From Datnioides undecimradiatus (taxonomy: Eukaryota > Chordata > Actinopteri > Lobotiformes > Datnioididae): DNA of 64,000 nucleotides. This document shows positions 51,861 through 64,000 of this stretch, one piece after another. The stretch spans positions 1,426,001 through 1,490,000 of the forward strand of contig WARS01000012.1 of assembly GCA_008933995.1 (NCBI GenBank), written 5' to 3'. The position numbers and the translations under genes are program-made. The stretch's first letter is position 1, and every line of letters starts with the position of its first letter. The notes under the pieces are model-generated. The model did not search any database and was not told the origin of the DNA. It saw only the letters and a list, made by a program, of their open reading frames with translations.

Positions 51861-54800
51861 TCACAGCTATGATCTGTACCCAACTGGGATTTTTTTTTTT
51901 TACACAAAAGCTTTGGTAAAAAAAAAAAAAAAAGTGTTGTAAGGTGAAGTATCTAATGAAACAACCGCTGGTATAAACAAAAATCAGTTATAGTTTTGGG
52001 TGAGAAAAGGCACTGCTGAGAAAAGGCACTTTCATCAGTCTGACACCTCTTATAATAATCAATGCTATGCCTTTACACGACAAAAAAATATAAAATACAC
52101 TCTGAAATGTGAGTGACTAAGGATTTTGGGGGTGATTTACCATTTATTTAATTTTGTCTTAGAGTTTAGTTGAAATAAGATTTATTATTGTTTATTACTT
52201 TATTGTGTATAAGTCTTCTTTGGGTCCAAATTATAAAATCACATTAATGTGAGTAAGAAAAAAACCCCAGAAAAAGACACAGAAAACTAATCAACTGAAT
52301 AAATGTCTTGTTTTCCCTGAAAAACATTTAGGCATTTCTGTTCCCCGTCACCTTTATTTGCCGATCTAAATCATATTAATAAGATAAAGGAAACAAATAC
52401 TGAATATGCAATATGTAGATACCTTAATATGTATTAAAATACAAATGCATGTTCTATAGTTTGAGCATAAATCAGCAGTTTTGTGTGGACAGTTTAGTTG
52501 CAGACTGATTTCTAAAATAACCAAGTCAAAGAATGAGTACAAATCATAGCATAAAGGCCACAGCTAGCTCATGTTTCATATCAAATGTCAAAGTTGATGT
52601 GTGTTTTTTGGTATCTCCAAACTTGGAGAAGATTGTGCACGCCAGGAGGTAAAACAGACGATGAGAAAGAACGCATGAAGGCAAACCAATCATGTACAAG
52701 CTAAGGTTTGTTCTTCGTCAGTCCACAGCATCACTTAGAGCTGTCAAACACAGGTTGGCTGCCTCTGCCCTCCGCTGACCGACAGCCAGCACTGAACCTA
52801 CATGTTAAATCATCTGTCAGACTCTCAAAAACTCTGATGCTGATGGAGACCAACTGAGACTGACAAGCTACAAGTGCTTCCAACTGCTGCGCACCAGCAC
52901 TTCGTAGCCGACAGCAGACAGTTTTAGCCTTGAGTGATTCAGTGTTTGAAGGACAGGCAGATCCTCAGTTGTTATTGCCCTAATAAAGTTAAAAGCAGGA
53001 CACCTCAGTCTCTGAAGCCTTCTCATCATCTACAAACAATCAAAAGAGTGGTGAAAACCAAAACAGTAACAGGAGTTTCTCTCCAAATCTGATATTTGGC
53101 ATATTCTGTGAGAACAATCTTTATAAAAAAACAGGATTTTTGTTCTTTTTTACAAAGTAAGTCAATAAAATGTATCCAGACAAGAGCAGGTAACCCTTAC
53201 TCAATAGCTTCTGACTACCACTTTCAAGATTTGGAGTTCTTTGCCCAAAACATTTTTAGTTTGTTTGCTATGGTTAATAAAATCATCATCATACCTTCTG
53301 TAAAGCACAACATACTGTAGATGGCCATAATAAGTGTAAATCTAAAAGTAAAAGGAGCTGTTAGTGAATCAGAAAGTTGGCAACACATTTTTTCCACTGA
53401 TTTCAGCCTTTGGGGGAACTTTAGGGCTTCCTGCCATGCCAAACAAACATAGTTTCACCATTATTCATTTATTTTGATATGATTCAACTTTGAATTTTGA
53501 ATTTTGAGATTTGATGAGAAGCGCCAGTGGCCCCTAGCCTGTGCAGTTGGTTAATGAAGAAGTTCAAGACATTGTTCCCTCAGCTAAGTCTAAAGGAGCA
53601 TCTTAGGAGGAAACTTTAACAATGATAAGTTGGATCGGTCTGCTGGTGGTGGTTGCACATGCTACCTGAGAAGACGAGTTCTAGGACAAAAACTGTAATT
53701 AGAGATTGAGGCTTCATTTCTACTTGACTTGGTCTTGTAAAACTGGCTTTGTCTGATCATTGTATATAGTAGGCTTGTTCAATCAGAACCTGTTTTTCAC
53801 TGTAGAGGTCCTGGCCTTGTGTTTGTTGACCAGTCTCCAGAATTCATAGCAAAGAAATGCTGCATCATGTCAAAGATTGAGGCATTACCAGCAGATAAAA
53901 AATGAAATTGTCATCTGAAAACGAATGAAATGTTCAGTTTGTCTTTTGTATCCATTTCAGAGGAAATAATTAAGACAGATGGGCAGATGAATTAGCTGTC
54001 CTCCAAGGTCAAACGCTGATTGCCTTATTACTCTATTATTTCACTCTGGTGGAGCTATTACCACCGACACTTTTTCATGATATTTTGTACATCCACACAA
54101 GAAGAGAGAGTGAGAGAGATACAAATTGATTGTTTGGCGGCCAAATCAGTCACAGTCATCTTTGGCGGATGGATTAATGGCTTTGATGGCTGTTGCAGGT
54201 TGAAGCAGAGAGACTGGCTGGAGACAAGAGAGATTGGTTTGAACCCCTGGGAGCTGAATGGATGTGAGTTGCATGTAAGGTTGCTTGGTTTTGTTTATAG
54301 GGAGGGGCTGGTGAAAAATGTGTGTGGTGGAGTTTAGCGCATCCTCAGGATGCACTTTTGTTCCTTTGCTATTACAAGTGATTGACTACCATGTTCACGC
54401 TTCCCCAATGTGTGTCAACCAGCCTCCCTGCTCCCATACTTAAGATGTCATCTTTAATATCTGGCTTTCTAACTCCATGGAGTCTGGGGTCATTTTTGCA
54501 GTTTTACATTTTCTAGGAAGCAAAATCCTTTATTTTTACACCTTTGAAGCCCCCTAAAGTTTTCATGCGAAGATTATGGTGGAAATGAGAAGTTAATGTG
54601 GCGAAACAACTGGATTTGATTCTAAAAAGACCGAAGATGGAGTCGTAAATGTTGCATTCTCACCGTGCTCTTGCATTAAATTTTAACAAATTTAATAAAA
54701 ATTAAAGGTTAATTTGTGTACCTTAGCCCCCACCCTTGCATTTTAAAGGACATTTGAGGCATTGTGTGTAAAAGTTGATGGATCTTGAGTTCATATTCAG

Positions 54801-55106
54801 TTGTGTGGATAGGCAAGAGATTAAGGCTTGTTCACTTACATCAGGTAAAATCTTTAATAAAAATTAAGGATGTTTGTCATTTTATCACCACCTAAAACTG
54901 CCCTTTGTCTACCATAGGCAGCATTTTTGTGCATAAATTCAGAATAACATAATATACTGAGCAATAATTTGTCAAAAAAGAAGCTTAAAAGTGATAAAAG
55001 AAGTTTGAGACACGAGATTTGATGCACAAACCAAATCCACTACAATGATGAGATACTTGGAGATAAGCTTTTATTATTTAAACAGAAGCACAGGCAGTCA
55101 AATCCA

Positions 55107-55465
55107 CTTTAAGGTCCAGTATCGGTGGTTTAGCTGGATCTATTGGCAGAAATAGAATAGAATAATATGTTTTCCTTAGTGTAAAATCACAGGAATGGTT
55201 ATGTTATCATTACCTTTGACTGACTCCTTTATATCTACAGACAGACTGCTCTTTGTCAGTGGAGTTTGCCATGTTGTACCAAGATCTTTCTACAGTTGCC
55301 CAGACTGGACAAACCAAACAGAGAGGACCACTGTTTCATGGCCACCGAAGGTCTTCCTACACATTTTTGAAAGGGAAGGCTGAGTGGAGCGTTATTTAGT
55401 TGTTTGCAATTGATTATAACCTCACTGCTAGATGTTACTAAAACCTTCGCACTGGTACTTTAAGG
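55107..55465. mobile_element. Fish non-autonomous DNA element (CTTTAAGGTCCAGT family)
   Basis: Starts CTTTAAGGTCCAGTATCGGT and contains ATCTATTGGCAGAAATAGAA, TTTGCCATGTTGTACCAAGA and CAGACTGGACAAACCAAACA, and ends ACTGGTACTTTAAGG. I recall an abundant percomorph repeat with the same order of words and the terminal TTTAAGGTCCAGTGT inverted at both ends. Diverged copy, no coding. Confidence 0.7.
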
Positions 55466-56794
55466 TCTAAGAACAATTATTTTACAGAACCTGAATCTGC
55501 AAAATAATGAGTAGTTTTAGGATAAATGCTGTGGAGTAAAAGGTGGAGTATTTCTTCTGCGTGGTCTCACCTTCATCACTTGGATAGACCTGCATTGACT
55601 GCACACTTTCCTGAGCAATTCCAGGCTTCCTCTTCCAAGAGCGGAGGCTATTATAGTTTTATCTCCTCAAAGACTCTCAGAATCTGGTGAAATTATTCAT
55701 CTCCACCCAGTAATTCCAAATATTTGTTGCAAGCACTTGATTGGGGTCAATGCCTCAATACTGTATCGGGGGAACAAGCGGTCTCATAATGATTTATTAC
55801 CAGCCCAGCTGCACATATTATTATGAAATGAGTTTATTAGTTTTAAAGCCAGCAGTAATGTGCTTTTGCTTTAGGGGAGCAGGCATGGATGACGAGAGCC
55901 TGCATTAACCACTTGACGTGAAGGCTCCATTGTACTACATGTATCCCTAATTTGGTTCAGTACCGTAACATCATGCACATTGCAAAACAACTCAGCTGTG
56001 GTACATGATTGCATGGGTTGGAATAGTGAACGAATGTTGCATTGTTTCCTGTCACGATGTCAAGTGTTTTTGTGTAATTCTTTTTTTTTTTTCCAGCGTG
56101 TTTATCTACAGGCGTCTCAGAGGTTTACAAGATTTGCACAGGTGTATAATAAGAAATAAAAGTTTTTCAATAGAAAAGTCCAGCATGTGGTTCCTCGCTT
56201 CCTGTTTTCATAGTCACAGGAGAATAATAACTAAACAAGAATGTTGTTACTCTGTAATGGGAGGGAGACAAAATGGTTTCTCTCACCATTATCAACTCCA
56301 TTTCTTCCTTCCATTCCTTCTGATGATCAATTAGATCTTAATGGATAGCCTGCTGTGCTGTGAGATGATGACCAACATGTTTTTGTGTTGAACTAAGTAA
56401 ATGACAAAACCATACACAGCAGCCAGCAGCACAGAACTGAACGGCCCATTCAAATCTGTCTCTATATGTTTCAGTCATTGATTACATCATTTTTAAATGT
56501 GCGTTTATTGGATCCGTTTATTATTTTGGAATCATTTATTTCCACTCTGGGTGTTATAAACGAACGTTAAGTTGTTGAGCCTTAATGAAAGTTTCTATAC
56601 CAGTAAATCCTTCATGGTTTGCAGTGTTGCTCTCCGCCTGCTGAACTGAAATGTGACTTCTCCACGCTTTTAGTGTCAGGAAATATAAACTATAATGATG
56701 ATGTTGCTGCTATTGTCTGTGAAGTCACATGTTCAGAATAGAGGATAGACTAGCCTCCGATCATGTTTTTGGACATTTTGGCCCCTGGTTGGGC

Positions 56795-56847
56795 GTTTCC
56801 CATAGCAACAGTTAACTGACACTTGAGGGCAGTTGTTGCTAGGAGAC
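56795..56847. promoter_or_regulatory. Two opposed RFX X-box-like sites
   Basis: GTTTCCCATAGCAAC at 56795-56809 and GTTGCTAGGAGAC at 56835-56847 (reverse complement GTCTCCTAGCAAC) both carry the AGCAAC half of the X-box and face each other 25 nt apart. Motif-based only; may be part of an unrecognised repeat. Confidence 0.3.
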
Positions 56848-56939
56848 ATGCTGCCAACTCCCATGGCTTCCACAGTCCTTGCATAGCCGCCAAAGGTTAA
56901 TACAAATCTCTTTTTCTGTTTTTGAACTAAAAACATTAC

Positions 56940-57290
56940 AATATTTAGAAGCTAGCATGCTAGGCTAAATTGCCTCCACATGGAAAGTGAGCATAAATTA
57001 GCCTAGCTTGCTAACATTAGCTCTGTTTCCTGGTAGACTTTACTCTTGGTTCATGTATTCTGATCTTTAAATGACCACTATATATCACTTTATTGTTACT
57101 TTATTGTCTCATTATAGTGGCCTATGTATTTGCTCGTTGCATCTTTGGTAGCATGTATAATTTGTGTGAAACTTTGTAGTAGTAGAACATTTCTTAGAGA
57201 TGGGGTTGCACTGGCAGCTCCTGCACACTGTTCATCTTGCAGGATAGAGCGGGTCTAGCTAGCATAAGCTTTCATGCTAGATTTCATGGG
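56940..57290. mobile_element. Possible decayed repeat, GCTAGC/TTAGC-rich
   Basis: AAGCTAGCATGCTAGGCTAA, AATTAGCCTAGCTTGCTAAC and GGTCTAGCTAGCATAAGC resemble the words at 10085-10530 and 25370-25560. Boundaries unclear. Confidence 0.3.
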
Positions 57291-57879
57291 TTTGGTTTTA
57301 CATTAACTTTTACTAAATGTATTTTAGACCATCCGAACATCAAACCAGTCATCATACACGACTGACTTTGTCAATCACAACCAAAAATGCGCCTGCATTG
57401 GGGAAAAATAAATAACTAGGCCAATTACAATTTTTATGAGATTAGTACGCCAACATTGCAACAAACGTTTATTTTTTTATTTTTATTTACATTTTTTCAG
57501 CGTCATACCACGCAACTATGTCGAAATTGTATTTCCAGTTATTTGGATTATCAACCTTTAATGCTTTCACATTTTAACCTAGAGGAAAATAAATAAAGCA
57601 GGATAATTTTCAAAAAGAAGTGCTAACAGAGTGAGTACTCTATACTCTATTAAGCATCTACACTACACACTTTGCCTTTTTAGACCAAAATGGACTCATA
57701 ACTGGATATTTACATCTGTCTTCATAATTGAATATTACAGTGTAACATGGTGTTTCAGTCCTATTCTCATTTCAACACAAATGGCAAGTCCCTATTTCAA
57801 CTGACAGCACCATTAGTAGGATAAATATCCTGAACTGAAGCAGCTAAAACCACCAATATTCACCTGGTAACCCAGCACG

Positions 57880-58180
57880 GCACACATTAACGGTCCTGCT
57901 CCTCTCATAATACTTAGTCCTCGCACACTGCCTCTGACACAAAAGCCTGATCAACATCCAAGGCTGCCGCTTGTCAGCTGAGGAATATATAAAGATAAAT
58001 GATATTATGTTAAATTCCACTTAATGACAAATTTTTAATTTTCTGAACATGGTCATTTTCTGGCTAGTGAATCAAGTGTAAGGAGCTAATTACGTGAGGA
58101 TCTGAGCAAAAATAACTCCTCATTTTCAGGGATAATGGAAGAGAAATGTTGTAGATTAATGGCACTATTTATCTTTTTTA
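57880..58180. promoter_or_regulatory. Candidate upstream conserved non-coding element
   Basis: Unique stretch with CCACTTAATGACAAATTTTT, GGAGCTAATTACGTGAGG and GTAGATTAATGGCAC. By texture and motif content. Confidence 0.35.
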
Positions 58181-59929
58181 AATTTCTATCTTTCTCTGGT
58201 GATGGCTGTGCTCCCCAAGGAAAATATTCATAAAATGAAATTGAAGTCGTAACTTAATAGGTTATTAAAATTTTTGAGTGCATATCACTTCTCTTTTCGC
58301 AGCGCTGTAAATTTAAATTGAAGTTTGTGGCGTTCAGAGTCACTGGTGGAGTTCTTTTTTTTTATTAATTTTTTTTTATGATGGCACAATAGAGGAGGGA
58401 CATGCATCTTTGTCAGGAGGTATTTGCTATTCTAATTTTATGGCAGGCCAGATTATCAAAAAGGAATGTCACAGTGTTGGCTGCTGACAACACCTCAGCC
58501 TTCAGCCATGTGTTTCCATTAGGGGCCCCGGGCCGTCCAGGGGTTTGTTCCCTCTATTATTTTCCATTTCAGTCTTTTATCTTGATTTAAAGTGAGGCTT
58601 GCTGAATATTCCCCCCAACCTCCTGCCATTCGATTCCCCTTTTAGGAAGTGAGAAATGCTACACTGTGTAAGGTTTCACAAGAGGGACTGGCGCTCTCTG
58701 GGGAGGCGATGTAGATCGGTTCAAGGTGGAATAACTATCTTTAGCCATGCAGCGTGTTTGGAAATGCAGAGAGGAGGCACAGAGTACCTGGAAGGAACAG
58801 AGACACAAAGCTACCTGCAGCAGCGTGTTTCTCTCAAGGTCATAGGGCAAAGCTTTTCCTCTCAGCCAAGTTTATGATACTTTATCTTTACTGAATGCAT
58901 CCTGGTTATTATGAGGCGCGACACAGTCCAGTGAATTTGTCAGCAGCAACAACAGTGAAAGTGTTTTTATTTGGCTTTCAGCAGCAAATTTTTATACCCT
59001 TTTTTTATTATTACAGCCGAAATCTAGACAAGTTATGACGTGTGGGTGTGGAAGAACCCTTGTGTGTAGATGATATTGGTTTTACATATATATGAAGTTT
59101 TTTTATATACATTATTTTCTTCTACACGATATATAGACAACTTTTCTGTTTGCTGGGCTTCCATGTTTGACACACAGTGACAGGAGAAGGTTATTTACGA
59201 TTATACCAAATAAAGAATACGTACTGTAGATGATTTATAGTGGCTATACATAAATAAATTCATATTTTTCTTATTTGCCAGCCATCTTTTACAGTTGGGG
59301 TTTCTGTGGGTCCAAACAGCAACATTACATCAATATAATAATGTTTAAAAACATCATTTCTGTATTTTATACTGGACAGGACACTGCTACCAATTTTAAT
59401 GGGTAATTACACATTTTCACTTATATTCTTCAAATACCACTTTTAAGTATCAGATGCAGATTTTAATGAAACAGCAACAATAGTTGTTGTCAGCACCCTA
59501 TTCACCACCCTAAATGTCCTTAAATGTGCAATAAACAAATTTTATACCAACTGTATTGGTCATATGACAGATAACAAACATATTATATCCTCTTGCTGTA
59601 TCCTGAATATGTGTTTATCTGACACAATCAAATTTCTGTAGCTACAAATTGGCTTGGTTTGCTCAAGTTTGTTTCTAATCCTTTCTCATTAATTCTTTAT
59701 ATACGTCTCCAGCCTGGATGCAGCCTCTTAATTGGTCAGTTATGAAACCCTAATAGTTTTTTTAAAGTGAGAGCAGCAGCAGGAGACAAGAACAGGGGGT
59801 TATTGTATCCTTTGACTGCTTGAAGACAAACTGGAGCGTAGGGATCCTCTGAAACACTCAGCACACACAAAAAGCCGAGCTGGAGCGGCTGTCAGTCAAT
59901 CATCCTCTCCAGGAGAGTCATATTACTTA

Positions 59930-60320
59930 CAGTCTGAGAAATTGTGATACGGAGGTCTCCAGTTGGTTTGAAATTAATAACATTTTGTTCCCCCGTTTCA
60001 AAAACGGATCCCGTGCAAATTTATCATTTCTTGGGCAAGGGGCTCTGTAGCATCCCCTTAAGGATCCTTTCCCTTTTTTTTCCTTTTTTTCAATTTCTAT
60101 TTAGAAATTCTGTGGGCTCAAAAAACCTTAAAGTATAACATATAGGAACGCTCATACAATCCTGACCTGTTTATGCGGTATAAAGTTGATAGGCTGTCAA
60201 GCCCCCAGCGAAAAGGCCCAGGATGAAGCGAGCTATCCTTTAAATTGCTGGGGTGATATTTGCAGATAATAAAAGAAATAAATCAGACAATGGGGCTGAA
60301 TATTTCATTTGTTATCCATA
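59930..60320. promoter_or_regulatory. Candidate upstream conserved non-coding element
   Basis: Unique sequence with GAAATTAATAACATTTTG and GTGCAAATTTATCATTTC; no coding signal. By texture only. Confidence 0.3.
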
Positions 60321-62289
60321 TTCCTTATGGGCAAAAAAATGATACAGAAATGTAAAAACAGCAATTCCACTTTACCCCCTCTGGAATTGTAACACTTGAG
60401 ATGCTGTTTTCACGTCTGAAGACAAAGTGCATGCTTTCCCTCAGCCTGCAACAGATAAATCTAATAGGCAGCCAGAATTACTGGTTGTAATGTTGTGTAG
60501 TCTTAACCTAGTCTGCTCTTTCACTGTTTTTATTTCTGTCAATCTCTCAAACTAATGGATACTCTGCAGAAATAGCTGGGGACTGCTTTCTATTTATAGA
60601 TTTGGAGAATGTAGTACAAGGCCAGAGAGAGGTTACACATTTCTGGTGTGACAATGCTTACACTGGGACCGTAAATGTCTCATTTTACCTTAACTGGTTT
60701 TTATTCAGGGGTAATTTAATGTACCCAAATTTACCCAAATCTTCTTACTGACAACATGTTTCAGACATTTTTCCTCTGACGGCCTGCTAAGTATACACGA
60801 CAATGAGATTCCCACTTAAGAGTGTGTATTAGCACCCGTTTGTCGAGTCTGTCTCCATAGTTAACCCAATCTAATTGAACCCCATTATTACATTAATAAG
60901 ATGTTTTTCACCCTGTGAGCCTCACAATGAGAAACACGGTGCCCTGCTGCTGCTGTGTGATGGGTCTTTTGCTGCACAAGGCCCAGAGCATATCGCTCAT
61001 CACCAAAGCCGTTGTACATTATGTTTCCGAGATGACACCTCAGACCTCCCACAACCCCTGGGTGAGATTTCCTCCCCTCTGCAGTGGCACTTTAATCTTT
61101 ATTTCGTCATGTCCGTCCTCCCCGACCTCTAATATACTGTCTCATTTCTTCTTCGCCCATTTTCTGCTAATTCACCACCATCTGCCTTAGCATCTGTTTG
61201 AAGGGAGAAAACAGGAGGGGGAAAAAATCTTCACGTTGAGGAAAAAGTCTGTTCTTTCTTCTTCTTCTTCTAACTTTCGCTCTTGCTCATTGTGTCTTCC
61301 GCCGCCTTTGTCGGAGCCAAAGCCTCCGCCCCTCTCTGTCTTCCTTTTTCGCATAAGCCTCCTCAAACCCTTTTTAAGTCTAATGCTACATGTAAACCTT
61401 GGACCTGCTTCCTCTCTTGTTCGTGGAGGCCCCCCAAAGACGACACAAAAAAAAAGAAAAACGGGAGGAGGGAGGGAGAGAGGGAGGGTAAGGGTGGGGG
61501 TCATATCCTTTCCATGTCCAACCGCTTAGTCAATAACCACTGTCAACAGGAGTGCACAAAAGATCAGAAAAGTGCAATTGTAATTTTCGGACAATGGCAG
61601 GGAGCTCTCATAAGGCCTGGCTGAAAAAGGGACACCACCTCCCCAGAGCCCCGCCGCCTCCCCCCCTCCCCACTCCCTGGCTTCCTCCCTGTCCTCTTTG
61701 AGCGCTGCTGACAATAGGGAAGCCTGCTGCATTGCCGGGGAGAGCCACGGGATCACCTCAGTCAGCCTGCGGATTACAGACATTCTTTGGCAGGGCCAGT
61801 GTTGCTGCGGTGAGCCCGGGTCCTCGTGGGCCCTCTGAGGCTGCAGCACCGCCTCAGGCCCCCCCCTGCCTCCCCACCTCCCTTCCTTTTTGTATTGTGT
61901 TCGCATGTTTGACAGACACAGAGCCCATAATAATCTCTTTCCCGCAGGGACCTGCACCATTTGTTTGGCAGACCCTACAAACAGTTTCAATCCCTTTTCT
62001 CCCTGCCTTGTCTTCACTGCTGTAGCCCATCGCTGTCATCTAATTAATGCAGCCTCCCTTTTCATCTCCACTTCCTGTTCATTGTTTGATCCTCTCCCCC
62101 CTCCTCTCTTAAGTCCCAGATTTAAAAGTCACTGCCTCCACTGGTTATCATACCATATTTGAGTGGCTGGGGATTAAAAAGGTGTCTTTTCTGTGGATTA
62201 TGACTTTCTTACATATTCATTGTTTTACCATTACTTCTGTTAATATCCTCAGAAATGTAGTTAAAGAGGTCAGGATTCGTTTTAAACAG

Positions 62290-62560
62290 AGCAAAAAGGA
62301 TTAACCAGTTCACGCTTGCCTTTTATTTGAAGCAGCTTCATGTGATTTAATTTGCAGCTAATTGTGTACTTTCACATTGTTCATGAAATTAGCATTTTAA
62401 TTAGGATATCCCAAGAGACGTAGTTAAATTCTGAGACTATATGCCTGAAAGAGAGCAGATATCTGTTACATAATGGTATTTTTGGAGTGATTACCAAGAG
62501 AACAAGCCTCTGAAGCAGCCATATTAAAAGAAATCTGTTTATAAATGGAGAGAAAATGGA
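62290..62560. promoter_or_regulatory. Candidate upstream conserved non-coding element
   Basis: Contains TGTGATTTAATTTGCAGCTA, AATTAGCATTTTAATTAGGA and GAGTGATTACCAAG in unique sequence. By motif density. Confidence 0.35.
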
Positions 62561-63296
62561 TTTGGAAAACCTTTGATGTTTTCTTAATTTCGTGTCTTTA
62601 ACATTTCATACACTCATTTAACTGCCTAACACTGTAATACTTTCTGCACATTTTGCCTCCAAAGCAAATACCTTGATTAAAACTTTTGAAATCTTATGGA
62701 CCTAAAAAGTCCAGTGTGTCAATACAAACTCTGATATATTTAAATAAAGCTTGATGAAAGTTTGCTATACTTAGTTTGTGAGTAGGCGTGGAATGTAAAC
62801 TCTGTGGGTGATTGAAAACCCCAATTTCCTGAAACAACACGAAGAAAACACATCTTCAGACCTCAATGTTAGCCTCAGTCTTAACAAAACGTGATACCCA
62901 GAAGTTGTCTTTGTTTTTTGTGGCTCAGAATCGATAATGTGCGATTCAGGGATGATCAATATGAAATTCTAATTATCTAAAGCCCTGGAAACGTTAAAGT
63001 GCTCTGGCATTGGTGTTTTCCAATCTAAGCCTGCATTGCATGTTTTAAATAGTAGCTGGAAATGTAATATAGTTGTCACCTGAATGGTGTTTGTATTAAT
63101 ACGCTCTGTTAATTTGGCTAATAGAGCAACTATAACAATCTCAATTTTGATCATTTTTAATAATTGATTCAATATTCTGTTTGTAGGGAGGCTTTTTAAC
63201 ATCTGTGCACAGACAACATGAAAAAATCACATCTTTGTTCATGAATGGCACACACAACAATGTTCGTTAATGTGCACCGCCCATGTTAAACACACC

Positions 63297-63328
63297 AACA
63301 AACAAACAAACAAATAAATAAATAAATC
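63297..63328. repeat. (AAAC)n(AAAT)n microsatellite
   Basis: AAAC units pass into AAAT units. Confidence 0.9.
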
Positions 63329-64000
63329 TTTGACCAGTATCAAACATTAAAAATTAAATAAAAAAACAGAATCTTGGCTCAAACTGTTCAAATTTAAAGA
63401 TACAAACTTACATTTACTTACTGCATTTCTCACAACTAATCTCAGTGTGTCTCAATACCAAACACCTACATGATGCTTTGCAGTTGTTACAGGTCATTTT
63501 CATTTGCAAATGAATGAGAAAGTTTCTCTGTTAACAACTTTGTTGGGGGTTTTTTTTTCTTTCATGCTTGAAGCTTTTTACTGTACTCTCCAAAAGTACA
63601 GCATGTGGACTCAAGGATGGCTGTTACCTTTAATGATACAGAAAGGCAAGCATCTCCATATGGAAAGATATACAGCAAGTGTACACAACTATAGAAACCT
63701 ATTTATGACCTCTCCCTCTGAGAAAAGAGAGATTTGAGGAGCTATAATTGGTTCTCCTCACATGTATTCTCCCCAGTGTGCGCCCTGCTCTCTCCACAGG
63801 GAGCACTTTGATGATAACTTGCTGCATTACACGCTAACTTTTCGACAATGGCTACACGCTCTGTCTTTATTGCCCTGACTCCTAATGGCTATCTTGAAGT
63901 GCTGCCTCTGGCAATCTGGTCGCAAATAAATAGAAGCTGACACAGTAATTTACTCAAATCTTCTCTACAGTTTTGCCCCATTCTCCCTCCAGAGATTACC

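Larger units (their letters stand above)
38001..64000. other. 26-kb region upstream of pax2, no gene recognised
   Basis: No ORF in this stretch shows recognisable homology, exon-like flanks or codon texture. It carries microsatellites, mobile-element relics (45790-45926, 55107-55465, possibly 56940-57290), and many unique blocks resembling conserved non-coding elements, listed singly. Stretches at about 38870-39300, 40620-41800, 47560-48000, 51880-52740 and 54360-55080 are plain AT-rich DNA in which I see nothing specific. Confidence 0.7.

Noticed and set aside
51491-51919. 142-codon open frame
   Set aside because: Open on both strands, no homology, ends in a T-run; treated as non-coding.
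54020-54337. 105-codon open frame on the plus strand
   Set aside because: No homology recognised and an overlapping frame on the other strand; probably chance.
61526-62017. 163-codon open frame on the minus strand
   Set aside because: Another open frame covers the same DNA on the plus strand; composition is low-complexity C/T-rich, with no family resemblance.

Overview
The window looks like vertebrate, and specifically teleost (probably percomorph), genomic DNA. It has short coding exons with GT-AG introns, abundant CA/GT, GA and AAT microsatellites, fish-type short DNA-transposon relics, and no operon-like coding. Only one protein-coding gene can be supported: pax2, on the minus strand, with coding exons from 37381 down to 9834. 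All ten coding exons were placed by reading splice sites and frames. They join to a 1,164-nt reading frame (387 residues) with paired domain, octapeptide, partial homeodomain and Pro/Ser/Thr/Tyr-rich C-terminus. The gene is clearly of the Pax2 type rather than Pax5 or Pax8. I could not decide firmly between the teleost duplicates pax2a and pax2b, so the symbol is given as pax2.

Layout. 1-7950: DNA downstream of pax2, with no gene seen and several blocks that look like conserved non-coding elements. 7950-9833: probable 3' UTR. 9834-37381: ten coding exons separated by nine introns (98 nt to 7.9 kb). Introns 3, 5, 6 and 7 hold unique, homeodomain-site-rich stretches and relics of mobile elements. 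37382 to about 38000: probable 5' UTR and promoter. 38000-64000: 26 kb upstream with no recognisable exon, microsatellites, at least two transposon relics and many enhancer-like blocks. This fits the general picture that vertebrate pax2 lies in a regulatory landscape rich in conserved non-coding elements.

Most interesting observation. The last exon is readable in two frames. A second acceptor (TATAG), 19 nt inside the normal last exon, lies within the codons for the Tyr-Tyr-Tyr-Ser stretch. Its use shifts the frame and runs past the normal stop for 64 nt, giving a different 40-residue C-terminus (402 residues in all). That tail resembles an alternative C-terminus I recall for a human PAX2 isoform. 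If so, dual coding at this splice site is older than the fish-tetrapod split.

Other points: two residues (Val-Thr) present at the exon 7/8 junction of other vertebrate Pax2 proteins are missing; there are good matches to RFX, PBX-MEIS, nuclear-receptor DR3, CTCF and POU octamer sites; and a GA tract and a TC tract face each other as an inverted pair in intron 7. Regulatory calls rest on visual reading only, since no alignment could be run.
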